Source: Ramlibacter tataouinensis
GTDB lineage: Bacteria > Pseudomonadota > Gammaproteobacteria > Burkholderiales > Burkholderiaceae_C
Reading direction: 5' to 3'
DNA: 38,412 bases
Assembly (NCBI GenBank): GCA_002427815.1
Contig: DIZF01000008.1
Location: forward strand, 1-38,412
Shown here: piece after piece, positions 16,769-25,485 of the stretch
Layout of the letters: every line of letters begins with the position of its first letter
How positions within the stretch are numbered: position 1 is the first letter of the stretch
The notes under the pieces: model-generated
Database searches by the model: none
The model's input: the letters and a program-made list of their open reading frames with translations, nothing else
What the model was told of the DNA's origin: nothing
Position numbers and translations under genes: made by a program

Positions 16769-17305
16769 ATGCGACTCACAACCAAAGGCCGTTTTGCGGT
16801 CACCGCGATGATTGACCTGGCGCTGCGCCAGAACAATGGTCCCGTCACGCTGGCGGCAATCAGCCAGCGCCAGCAGATTTCGCTGTCCTACCTCGAGCAG
16901 CTGTTCGGCAAGCTGCGCCGGCACGAGCTGGTGGAGTCCACCCGCGGACCGGGCGGGGGCTACAGCCTCGGCCGCAAGGCTGCCGACATCACCGTGGCCG
17001 ACATCATCGTCTCGGTGGACGAGCCGATCGATGCCACGCAGTGCGGCGGCAAGGAAAATTGCCAGGGCGACGGCGGCCGTTGCATGACGCATGAGCTTTG
17101 GGCGTCGCTCAACCAGCGCATGGTCGAGTTCCTGGATTCGGTGACCTTGCAAAAGCTGGTCGAGGACCAGCTCGCCAAGGGCATCCAGATCGAGGACAAG
17201 CCGGCCGTGAAGCGCGCGATTTCGAGCCAGCCGGTGGTCAAGCCGATCCGGGTGAACGCGCCGAACTCGGTGTTCGCGCTGGGAAATTCATACGCCAAGT
17301 CGTAG
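16769..17305 (+). CDS. iscR: Fe-S cluster-sensing regulator IscR
   Basis: 178 residues from the ATG at 16769, set by AAGGAG upstream and the invariant MRLTTKGRFAVTAMIDLAL start; the longer open frame upstream is leader. Rrf2-family winged helix (about 1-80: ISLSYLEQLFGKLRRHELV; RGPGGGYSLGR). Cluster ligands are Cys92, Cys98 and Cys105 with His108 in CMTHELW. The second Cys pair encloses six residues (CQGDGGRC) where E. coli IscR has five, so the loop is one residue longer. The C-terminal 35 residues extend beyond the E. coli protein. It should repress the isc operon when loaded with [2Fe-2S]; candidate sites lie in its own promoter. Confidence 0.95.
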   Translation: MRLTTKGRFAVTAMIDLALRQNNGPVTLAAISQRQQISLSYLEQLFGKLRRHELVESTRGPGGGYSLGRKAADITVADIIVSVDEPIDATQCGGKENCQGDGGRCMTHELWASLNQRMVEFLDSVTLQKLVEDQLAKGIQIEDKPAVKRAISSQPVVKPIRVNAPNSVFALGNSYAKS

Positions 17306-17391
17306 TTTGCAATTGAGTTGCGATTCCGCAATACCGAGCCCTGTTGCTGAAGACCTAATTTCGCTTATCGCCAGCCCGCACGAAGCCCGCC

Positions 17392-18612
<1,221 letters not shown>

Positions 18613-18644
18613 AGACACCGACAGACAACAGAGAGGTAACGCAT

Positions 18645-19031
18645 ATGGCCTATTCCGAAAAAGTCGTTGAGCACTACGAGAATCCCCGCAACGTCGGCTC
18701 CTTCGACAAGAGCGACGAGAGCGTGGGCACCGGAATGGTGGGCGCGCCGGCCTGCGGCGACGTGATGAAGCTGCAGATCAAGGTGAACCCGCAAACCGGC
18801 GTGATCGAGGACGCGCGGTTCAAGACCTATGGCTGCGGGTCGGCCATCGCTTCCAGCTCGCTGGTCACCGAATGGGTCAAGGGCAAGACCCTGGACCAGG
18901 CGGCCGCGCTGAAGAACAGCCAGATCGCCGAGGAACTGGCGCTGCCGCCGGTGAAAATCCATTGCTCGATCCTGGCCGAAGACGCGATCAAGGCCGCCGT
19001 CGAGGACTACAAGAAGAAGCACACCCACTGA
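18645..19031 (+). CDS. iscU: Fe-S cluster scaffold IscU
   Basis: 128 residues from the ATG at 18645 (MAYSEKVVEHYENPRNVG) behind GAGAGG. A much longer frame reading through the iscS region is a shadow. Cluster ligands Cys37 (PACGD, with Asp39), Cys64 (YGCGSA) and Cys107 (IHCSIL) are intact, and the LPPVK motif (100-104) recognised by HscA is present. It receives sulfur from IscS and passes the [2Fe-2S] cluster on with HscA/HscB. Confidence 0.97.
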   Translation: MAYSEKVVEHYENPRNVGSFDKSDESVGTGMVGAPACGDVMKLQIKVNPQTGVIEDARFKTYGCGSAIASSSLVTEWVKGKTLDQAAALKNSQIAEELALPPVKIHCSILAEDAIKAAVEDYKKKHTH

Positions 19032-19032
19032 A

Positions 19033-19356
19033 ATGGCTATTTCCCTGACTGAAGCGGCGGCCCGCCACGTCACGCGCTACCTCAGCAAACGCGGCAAAGG
19101 CGTGGGGGTGCGGCTCGGCGTCAAGACCACGGGCTGCTCCGGGCTGGCATACAAGCTGGAATACGTGGACGAGATCGCGCCCGAGGACATGGTGTTCGAG
19201 GAACACGGTGTGAAAGTGCTGATCGACCCCAAGAGCCTGGCCTACATCGACGGCACGCAGCTCGATTTCGTGCGCGAAGGCCTGAACGAGGGCTTCCGGT
19301 TCAACAACCCCAACGAGCGCGATCGTTGCGGCTGCGGGGAAAGCTTCCGCGTCTGA
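19033..19356 (+). CDS. iscA: A-type Fe-S carrier IscA
   Basis: 107 residues; the ATG comes one base after the iscU stop. Family Cys residues Cys35 (TGCSG), Cys99 and Cys101 (RCGCGESF) are all present. It carries Fe-S clusters or iron to client proteins. It is followed by a terminator-like hairpin before hscB. Confidence 0.96.
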   Translation: MAISLTEAAARHVTRYLSKRGKGVGVRLGVKTTGCSGLAYKLEYVDEIAPEDMVFEEHGVKVLIDPKSLAYIDGTQLDFVREGLNEGFRFNNPNERDRCGCGESFRV

Positions 19357-19377
19357 AGCCCGTGCCCATCCAAAGCA

Positions 19378-19411
19378 GACCGCCCTCGCATCCCATGCCG
19401 GCGGTCTTTTT
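19378..19411 (+). terminator. Intrinsic terminator or attenuator between iscA and hscB
   Basis: GACCGCC (19378-19384) pairs with GGCGGTC (19400-19406), an inner GCAT/ATGC stem (19388-19391 with 19395-19398) extends it, and TTTTT follows (19407-19411). It ends 10 bp before the hscB ATG. It probably reduces read-through from iscRSUA into hscBA-fdx. Confidence 0.75.
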
Positions 19412-19420
19412 ATCGCATCG

Positions 19421-19945
19421 ATGAACCTCAACCTCAATTCCAGCGACTTCGAGCTGTTCGGACTGCCCGAGCGGTTTGGGCAGGATCGCGCCGCTATCGA
19501 CGCACGCTGGAAAGAGTTGCAGCGCGAGGCCCACCCGGATCGTTTCTCGGCGCAGGGGCAGGCAGCCCAGCGCGTGGCCATGCAATGGTCGGTCCGTATC
19601 AATGAGGCTTACCAGCGGCTGAAAGATCCACTCAAGCGCGCGGCTTATCTGTGCGAGCTGCGTGGCGCTCCGATCAACGCGGAGAACAATACGGCCATGC
19701 CGGCCCAGTTCCTGATCGAGCAGATGGAATGGCGCGAAGCGCTGGACGAGGCGGCCGGCGAGGCCGACCTGGAGGTCCTGGATGACCAGTTGACGCAATC
19801 GCGCCAGGAAGCCTTGCAACGCATCGAACGGCTGCTGGATGAACAGGGTGATCCGGCGGCGGCGGCCCAGCAGGTCAGAGGCCTCATGTTCGTCGAGCGC
19901 TTTGGCCAGGATGTGCAGGCCCGCTTCGAGCAACTGGGACAATAG
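19421..19945 (+). CDS. hscB: Fe-S biogenesis J-domain co-chaperone HscB
   Basis: 174 residues. N-terminal J domain (FELFGLPERFGQD; HPD at 38-40 in REAHPDRF; SVRINEAYQRLKDPLKRAAYL) and a C-terminal helical domain that binds IscU. It brings IscU to HscA and stimulates its ATPase. Its ATG lies just after a hairpin with a T-run; the ribosome binding site would be inside the T-rich tail and is not obvious, which suggests weak or coupled translation. Confidence 0.94.
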   Translation: MNLNLNSSDFELFGLPERFGQDRAAIDARWKELQREAHPDRFSAQGQAAQRVAMQWSVRINEAYQRLKDPLKRAAYLCELRGAPINAENNTAMPAQFLIEQMEWREALDEAAGEADLEVLDDQLTQSRQEALQRIERLLDEQGDPAAAAQQVRGLMFVERFGQDVQARFEQLGQ

Positions 19946-19979
19946 GCTATGACATTCCGCGTTTGCCCCAGCTCCTGAC

Positions 19980-21860
19980 ATGGCATTACTGCAGATCTCC
20001 GAACCCGGCCAGTCGCCCGATCCGCACCAGCGGCGCATCGCGGTGGGAATCGACCTGGGCACGACCCATTCGCTGGTGGCCGCGGTGCGCAACGGCGTGG
20101 CCGAGTGCCTGCCCGATGGCGAGGGCCGGACCCTGTTGCCGTCGGTCGTCCGCTACCTCGAAGGAGGCGGCCGCCAGATCGGCCACGACGCGCATGCGGC
20201 TCAGGCCGGAGACCCCGAGAACGCGGTGGCCTCGGTCAAACGATTCATGGGGCGGGGCATTGCCGACATCGCCAACCGCGAGAAACTGCCGTATCGCTTC
20301 GTCGATGCGAACGAGAGCGGCACCCAGCCCGGCGGAATGGTCTCGCTGCAGACCCGCGCCGGCATCAAGTCGCCGGTCGAGATCAGCGCCGAGATCCTGG
20401 CCACGCTGCGGTACCGCGCCGAGGACACGTTCAACGACGACCTCTACGGGGCCGTGATCACCGTGCCCGCGTATTTCGACGATGCGCAGCGGCAAGCCAC
20501 CAAGGACGCGGCCAGGCTCGCGGGCATCAACGTCCTGCGGCTGATCAACGAGCCCACGGCCGCGGCGATCGCCTACGGCCTGGACAATGCCAGTGAAGGC
20601 ATCTTCGCCGTGTACGACCTCGGCGGGGGCACCTTCGACATCTCGATCCTGAGGTTGACCCGAGGCGTATTCGAGGTCATCGCCACCGGAGGCGATTCGG
20701 CCCTGGGCGGCGACGACTACGACCGGGCCCTGGGCGACTGGATGCTGAAGCAGGCCGGCATCCGCGCGGACAGCCCGGGCGACAAGGCCGCGATCAAGAT
20801 GGCAGCGCGCATCGCCAAGGAGGCGCTGTCCGCAGCGCCCAGCGTGACGGCACGGTTCGAGCTGGAGGGACGGGCCGCGCAGGTCCAGGTGGGACTGGGC
20901 GAGTTCGAGTCGATCACGGCCGATCTCACCGCGCGCACGATGGCGGCGGTGCGCAAGGCCTTGCGCGACGCGAAGCTGACCCGGGACGAAGTGCAGGGCG
21001 TGGTGCTCGTCGGCGGTTCCACCCGCATGCCGCAAATCCAGCGGGCCGTCGGGGAGTTCTTCGGGCGCGTGCCGCTCACCAACCTGAACCCCGATGAAGT
21101 GGTGGCGCTCGGCGCCTCGATCCAGGCCAACCAGCTGGCCGGCAACAATGCGGCCGGCGACCTGCTGCTGCTCGATGTGATTCCGCTGTCGCTGGGCATC
21201 GAGACCATGGGCGGACTGGTCGAGCGGATCGTGCCGCGCAACGAAACCATTCCCACGGCCAAGGCCCAGGATTTCACCACCTACCAGGACGGGCAGACCG
21301 CCCTGGCGCTGCACGTGGTGCAGGGCGAGCGCGACCTGGTGCAGGACTGCCGCAGCCTGGCCCGGTTCGAACTGCGTGGGATACCGCCGATGGCGGCCGG
21401 CGCGGCGCGGATTCGCGTCACCTTCACGGTGGATGCCGACGGCTTGCTCAGCGTCAGCGCACGAGAGCAGGCCAGCGGAGTGGAGGCGCGCATCGATGTG
21501 AAACCTTCGTACGGCCTGTCGGACGAGCAGATCGCCACCATGCTGCAGGAAAGTTTCATCACCGCGGAGCAGGACATGAAGGCGCGGGCCCTGGCCGAGG
21601 CCAAAGTGGATGCGCAACGAATGCTGCTGGCCACGCAAAGCGCGCTGGACGCGGACGGCCGGCTCCTGCCCGCCGGCGAGCGAGCCCACATCGAGGGGCT
21701 GATGGACCAGTTGCGCACCGTGGCTGCGGAAAGCCACGACGCCGGCGCGATCGAAGCGGCGACCGAAGGCCTTGCCAAGGGCACGGAAGCTTTCGCCGCC
21801 GAGCGGATGAATCACAGCATCCAGCAGGCCCTGTCCGGCAAAAACGTGGAAGCCATCTAA
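19980..21860 (+). CDS. hscA: Hsp70-type chaperone HscA
   Basis: 626 residues. DnaK-family ATPase that works on IscU. Seen: DLGTTHS (25-31), NEPTAAAIAYGL, YDLGGGTFDISIL, VLVGGSTRMPQIQ, then the substrate-binding domain (about 390-510: DVIPLSLGIETMGG; FELRGIPPMAAG) and a helical lid. Located between hscB and fdx, the standard order. The gap from hscB is 34 bp with a weak ribosome binding site. Confidence 0.96.
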   Translation: MALLQISEPGQSPDPHQRRIAVGIDLGTTHSLVAAVRNGVAECLPDGEGRTLLPSVVRYLEGGGRQIGHDAHAAQAGDPENAVASVKRFMGRGIADIANREKLPYRFVDANESGTQPGGMVSLQTRAGIKSPVEISAEILATLRYRAEDTFNDDLYGAVITVPAYFDDAQRQATKDAARLAGINVLRLINEPTAAAIAYGLDNASEGIFAVYDLGGGTFDISILRLTRGVFEVIATGGDSALGGDDYDRALGDWMLKQAGIRADSPGDKAAIKMAARIAKEALSAAPSVTARFELEGRAAQVQVGLGEFESITADLTARTMAAVRKALRDAKLTRDEVQGVVLVGGSTRMPQIQRAVGEFFGRVPLTNLNPDEVVALGASIQANQLAGNNAAGDLLLLDVIPLSLGIETMGGLVERIVPRNETIPTAKAQDFTTYQDGQTALALHVVQGERDLVQDCRSLARFELRGIPPMAAGAARIRVTFTVDADGLLSVSAREQASGVEARIDVKPSYGLSDEQIATMLQESFITAEQDMKARALAEAKVDAQRMLLATQSALDADGRLLPAGERAHIEGLMDQLRTVAAESHDAGAIEAATEGLAKGTEAFAAERMNHSIQQALSGKNVEAI

Positions 21861-21862
21861 TC

Positions 21863-22201
21863 ATGCCCCTTATCAAGATCCTGCCGCATCCCGAATACTG
21901 TCCCGAGGGCGCCGAGGTGAACGCGCCCGCCGGAACCTCGATCTGCGAAGCACTGCTGGACAACAACATCAACATCGAGCATGCGTGCGACATGAGCTGC
22001 GCCTGCACCACCTGTCACGTGATCGTGCGCGAGGGCTTCAACTCGCTCAACGAGATGGACGAGAACGAGGAAGACCTGCTCGATCGCGCCTGGGGGCTGG
22101 AGCCCAACTCGCGCCTGTCCTGCCAGGCCATCCTGGCGCAGAAGGATGTGACGGTGGAGATCCCGAAGTACTCCATCAACTACGCCAAGGAAAAGCATTA
22201 G
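21863..22201 (+). CDS. fdx: isc-type [2Fe-2S] ferredoxin
   Basis: 112 residues, two bases after hscA. Adrenodoxin-like [2Fe-2S] ferredoxin with ligands Cys42, Cys48, Cys51 (ACDMSCACTTCH) and Cys87 (LSCQAI). It donates electrons during cluster assembly. iscX, which commonly follows fdx, is missing; instead the stop overlaps that of a convergent SDR gene (22198-22201). Confidence 0.95.
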   Translation: MPLIKILPHPEYCPEGAEVNAPAGTSICEALLDNNINIEHACDMSCACTTCHVIVREGFNSLNEMDENEEDLLDRAWGLEPNSRLSCQAILAQKDVTVEIPKYSINYAKEKH

Positions 22202-22953
22202 GAAATCGAATAGCCCCCGTCCACCGGGATCGCGGTGCCGGTGATGAAATCCGAGGCGCTGCTCGCCAGGAAAACGGCGATGCCGGACAGGTCCACCGGA
22301 ATGCCCCAGCGGCCGGCGGGGGTGCGCGCCAGCACCCGTTCGTGCAATCCCTTCACCTGTTCGCGCGCCTTGCGCGTCAGGTCGGTGTCGATCCAGCCCG
22401 GCAGCACCGCATTGACCTGGATGTTGTCCGCTGCCCAGGCCGTCGCGAGCGATCGCGTCAATTGCACCACGCCGCCCTTGCTGGCACCGTAGGCGGCCGC
22501 GTAAGGCGCGCCGAATATCGACAGCATCGAGCCGATGTTGACGATCTTGCCGCCGCCGCCTTCCTTCATCAAGCCGTGGGCGGCGCGGCAGCACAGGAAA
22601 GTGCTGGTCAGATTGGTGTCCATGACGTGGTTCCATTCGTCCAGGCTCAGGTCGTGCGGCGCTTTCCGCACCGTGGTCCCGGCGTTGTTGACCAGGATGT
22701 CCAGCCGGCCGTTGCGGAGCATGACCTGCTGGAACAGCTGCGCCACCTCGCCCTCGTCCGTCACGTCGGCTTCGATCGTGTCGGCCTTCCGGCCGCGGGC
22801 ACGCAGGGCCTCGGCGGCGGTTGCCGACTTGTCGGCATTGCGCCCCGCCAGCACCACCGTCGCGCCCGCTTCGGCAAGGCCGGCCGCCATGCCCAGGCCG
22901 ATCCCGCCATTGCCGCCGGTGACCAGCGCCACTTTTCCAATCAGATTGAACAT
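22198..22953 (-). CDS. SDR-family oxidoreductase
   Basis: 251 residues from the ATG at 22953, with AGGAG and a second GGA run upstream. Classical short-chain dehydrogenase: NAD(P) motif TGGNGGIG (12-19), NNAG (89-92), catalytic Ser142, Tyr155 and Lys159 (YGASK), and the C-terminal PVDGGYSIS. The look is that of glucose 1-dehydrogenase / 2-deoxygluconate 3-dehydrogenase-type members, but the substrate cannot be read from sequence. Tail-to-tail overlap with fdx of 4 bp; divergent from dnaQ with only 40 bp between. Confidence 0.9.
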   Translation of the reverse strand: MFNLIGKVALVTGGNGGIGLGMAAGLAEAGATVVLAGRNADKSATAAEALRARGRKADTIEADVTDEGEVAQLFQQVMLRNGRLDILVNNAGTTVRKAPHDLSLDEWNHVMDTNLTSTFLCCRAAHGLMKEGGGGKIVNIGSMLSIFGAPYAAAYGASKGGVVQLTRSLATAWAADNIQVNAVLPGWIDTDLTRKAREQVKGLHERVLARTPAGRWGIPVDLSGIAVFLASSASDFITGTAIPVDGGYSIS

Positions 22954-22993
22954 GTCCTGCTCCTGGATGAACCCTCAAGCATAATGCCTGCCC

Positions 22994-23710
22994 ATGCGCC
23001 AGATCGTTCTCGATACCGAAACCACTGGCCTTTCGGCCGAAGGCGGCGACCGCATCATCGAAATCGGCTGCGTCGAACTGGTCTCGCGCAAGCTGACCGG
23101 CAACAACCGCCACTTCTACTTGAATCCGGAGCGCGACAGCCACGAGGACGCGCTCAAGGTGCACGGCATCAGCAACGAGTTCCTGCGCGACAAGCCCAAG
23201 TTCGCTGCCGTGGCCGACGACCTGCTGGCTTTCCTGGCCGGCGCCGAGATCATCATCCACAACGCCGCCTTCGACGTCGCCTTCCTGAACAAGGAACTGG
23301 AGTTGCTGGGCCAGCCTGCGTTCGCCAGTTTCGTGGGCCGGGTCACCGACACGCTGCTGATGGCCAAGGAGATGTACCCGGGCAAGCGCAACAGCCTCGA
23401 TGCCCTGTGCGACCGCCTGGGAGTCGACAACTCCAGCCGCACGCTGCACGGCGCGCTGCTTGACGCCGAGCTGCTGGCCGATGTGTACATCAACCTCACG
23501 CGCGGCCAGGACGCCCTGCTGATCGACATGGCCGCCACCGACACGGTGGGCAACATCGTGACTCGCGTCGATCTCAGGGCTTTCACACTGCCGGTGCTGC
23601 TGGCCAACGACCAGGAGGCGGCGGCCCACGAGGAAATCCTCAAGCAGCTGGACAAAGCCAGTGGCGGCAAGACCCTCTGGCGGATCGAGCCCAGCAGGCC
23701 TGTGGCATAA
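22994..23710 (+). CDS. dnaQ: DNA polymerase III epsilon subunit (3'-5' proofreading exonuclease)
   Basis: 238 residues. DEDDh exonuclease with Asp7 and Glu9 (LDTETTG), Asp94 (HNAAFDVAFLN), and His152/Asp157 (LHGALLDAELLADVY), so all catalytic residues are present. The C-terminal 60 residues are the tail that would bind the polymerase alpha subunit. A CATAAT hexamer at 22980-22985 lies only 8 bp before the ATG, so if used the mRNA would be nearly leaderless. The stop codon overlaps the likely -10 box of tRNA-Val. Confidence 0.94.
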   Translation: MRQIVLDTETTGLSAEGGDRIIEIGCVELVSRKLTGNNRHFYLNPERDSHEDALKVHGISNEFLRDKPKFAAVADDLLAFLAGAEIIIHNAAFDVAFLNKELELLGQPAFASFVGRVTDTLLMAKEMYPGKRNSLDALCDRLGVDNSSRTLHGALLDAELLADVYINLTRGQDALLIDMAATDTVGNIVTRVDLRAFTLPVLLANDQEAAAHEEILKQLDKASGGKTLWRIEPSRPVA

Positions 23711-23718
23711 TTGCGCGC
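23706..23718 (+). promoter_or_regulatory. Probable tRNA-Val promoter -10 with GC-rich discriminator
   Basis: CATAAT (23706-23711) overlaps the dnaQ stop, followed at once by GCGCGC (23713-23718), the kind of discriminator seen in stringently controlled stable RNA promoters. The tRNA begins 20 bp later. No good -35 was found. Confidence 0.45.
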
Positions 23719-23737
23719 TTTCCGGAACCGGAAAAAC

Positions 23738-23812
23738 GGGTGATTAGCTCAGCGGTAGAGCACTGCCTTCACACGGCAGGGGTCACATGTTCGATCCATG
23801 TATCACCCACCA
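23738..23812 (+). tRNA. tRNA-Val (anticodon CAC)
   Basis: A complete cloverleaf: acceptor GGGTGAT/ATCACCC (23738-23744 with 23802-23808), D stem GCTC/GAGC, anticodon stem CTGCC/GGCAG with loop TTCACAC giving anticodon CAC, T stem ACATG/CATGT with loop TTCGATC, and discriminator A followed by an encoded CCA (23810-23812). It reads valine codon GUG. A degenerate copy lies at 27547-27620. Confidence 0.96.
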
Positions 23813-23825
23813 TCGACGCAGGGGC

Positions 23826-23847
23826 GGCGCCGAGTTCAGGCGCCTTT
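23826..23847 (+). terminator. Hairpin after tRNA-Val
   Basis: GGCGCC (23826-23831) and GGCGCC (23839-23844) pair around GAGTTCA and are followed by TTT. It probably ends tRNA transcription. The T-run is short, so strength is uncertain. Confidence 0.6.
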
Positions 23848-23875
23848 GACCTCTCTGCGTTCAGATCTGCATTGG

Positions 23876-25414
23876 CTACTGGTTGAAGTCCAGCGAGTTG
23901 GTGAGATCGCCCATATCCTTTCGCACGCCGGCAAGCGGCTCCAGAGCGAAACGGCGGGTGATGAACTTGATGATCGAGGTCGTATCGTAGGGCGTGCTGT
24001 CAACGTAGCCCTTCTTCGCATAGGGCGACACGATCAATGTGGGAACACGCGGCCCCGGCCCCCACTGGTCACCCTTGGGCGGCGCGACATGATCCCAGAA
24101 GCCGCCGGACTCATCGTAGGTGATGACGATCACCATGTCCTTCCACTGTGCGCTGGCCTGCAGCTTGGTCACCAGATCGGCCACGTGGGCATCACCCGAG
24201 AGGATGTCGGTTTCGCCCGGGTGCTGGGTCAGGCTTCTGACCGGCTTGTAGAACGCCACCGGCGGCAATCTGGCGTTCTGAATATCAGCCAATAGATCGG
24301 TGTAGTCCTTCAGATGCGCCTTCCGGTCGGCCGCACCCGCCGTGGTCGTCGGGTCGAAGCGCTTGAAATATCCAAAGGGATTGTGGTGCGGCTCGTATTC
24401 GTCGAGGCTCATGCGCCCGGCCAGCGCGTCGTTCCAGCCACCGGCGTACCATTTCCAGTCCACTCCCTTCGCGGTCAGGGCATCGCCGACATTCGTGCTC
24501 GACTGCGGTGGAAGCGCGCCGCTCGGGTCCGCGAGGCGCGGATCGCCGCCTGCGGGAGGCGGCGTGGCACTCGGCTGATACGCTGGTTGCGTCGTATTGA
24601 CGGCGTAATAGTTGCCGTCGGCGAGCCGCGGCGTAACCGAACCATCGGCCACGTACGCCGCCGACCTGGTGCTGGCGCTGGCCGGTGAATTGGCGGAAGT
24701 TTTCAGTCTGGTGCCGCTGCTGTCAACGCTTGAAACAAGCGAAAGCGGTGGATTCGACCACGCGGGTGTGCAGGCGCAGACCAGCCAGAAGTGGTTCAGG
24801 AATGAACCGCCGAAGGCGCCCTGGAAGTAGTTGTCGGCCAATGCGTATTGCTGGGCCAGCTTCCATAATTTCATGGACGAGCCATCGTAGTAGCCCATCG
24901 CCAGCCCCCCGGAGTCCGACCAGGCCGCGAACTGGTTGTTCCTGCCGCCGTTGACTTGCATCTGAGTCTGGTAGAAGCGATGCACGGGGTCGGGCGAAAT
25001 GACCGACAGGGGTACGCCCGGCGAGCTCCCGTTTGGCGCATCGATACGGAATGGCCTGTTGGGAAGATCGGCCACGAACGACCATGTCGATGCACCGCCT
25101 GCCGACCACACCGCGGGCAGTTTCGGCAGCACCGTTACCCCGTCCCGATCCAGTTGCTGATAAGTCGCAGGGGTCGCCAGTGCATTGGCGACGCCGTTGG
25201 CACCCGGCAACTGGCCGTAGAGGTTATCGAAGCTGCGATTTTCCAGGTAGATGACAACGACGTTCTTGACCTTGTCTATGGTGCCCGGCACGACCGGGAC
25301 ACCACCGCTGCCACCACCACCGCCGCAGGCGGCAAGCAGCGCTGCGAATCCAAGCGCAACAAATGGGCCCGCTGCCAACCTGGGTCTCTTGCTCATGCGA
25401 AATTGCGAGGACAT
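23876..25414 (-). CDS. Phosphoesterase-family lipoprotein (AcpA / phospholipase C-like)
   Basis: 512 residues from the ATG at 25414, chosen because GGGAGAAG lies just upstream; the frame runs 27 codons further up without signal features. A lipoprotein signal ends in LLAAC (Cys30), followed by a glycine-rich tether. The mature part is a PF04185-type phosphoesterase: NVVVIYLENRSFDNLYG (about 51-67, with the metal-binding Glu58-Asn59), the NHFWLVCAC region, and ITYDESGGFWDHVAPP (about 431-446), the second metal site. Members act as acid phosphatases or phospholipases C; the substrate here is unknown. It lies 71 bp downstream of the CotH-like gene on the same strand, likely one operon. Convergent with tRNA-Val. 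Confidence 0.87.
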   Translation of the reverse strand: MSSQFRMSKRPRLAAGPFVALGFAALLAACGGGGGSGGVPVVPGTIDKVKNVVVIYLENRSFDNLYGQLPGANGVANALATPATYQQLDRDGVTVLPKLPAVWSAGGASTWSFVADLPNRPFRIDAPNGSSPGVPLSVISPDPVHRFYQTQMQVNGGRNNQFAAWSDSGGLAMGYYDGSSMKLWKLAQQYALADNYFQGAFGGSFLNHFWLVCACTPAWSNPPLSLVSSVDSSGTRLKTSANSPASASTRSAAYVADGSVTPRLADGNYYAVNTTQPAYQPSATPPPAGGDPRLADPSGALPPQSSTNVGDALTAKGVDWKWYAGGWNDALAGRMSLDEYEPHHNPFGYFKRFDPTTTAGAADRKAHLKDYTDLLADIQNARLPPVAFYKPVRSLTQHPGETDILSGDAHVADLVTKLQASAQWKDMVIVITYDESGGFWDHVAPPKGDQWGPGPRVPTLIVSPYAKKGYVDSTPYDTTSIIKFITRRFALEPLAGVRKDMGDLTNSLDFNQ

Positions 25415-25485
25415 GCTTCTCCCATCGATTAATGCGCCGAGCCCCCTCGGGGACCGGCCACTGCGCCGAAATCGCCAGGCCAGGG

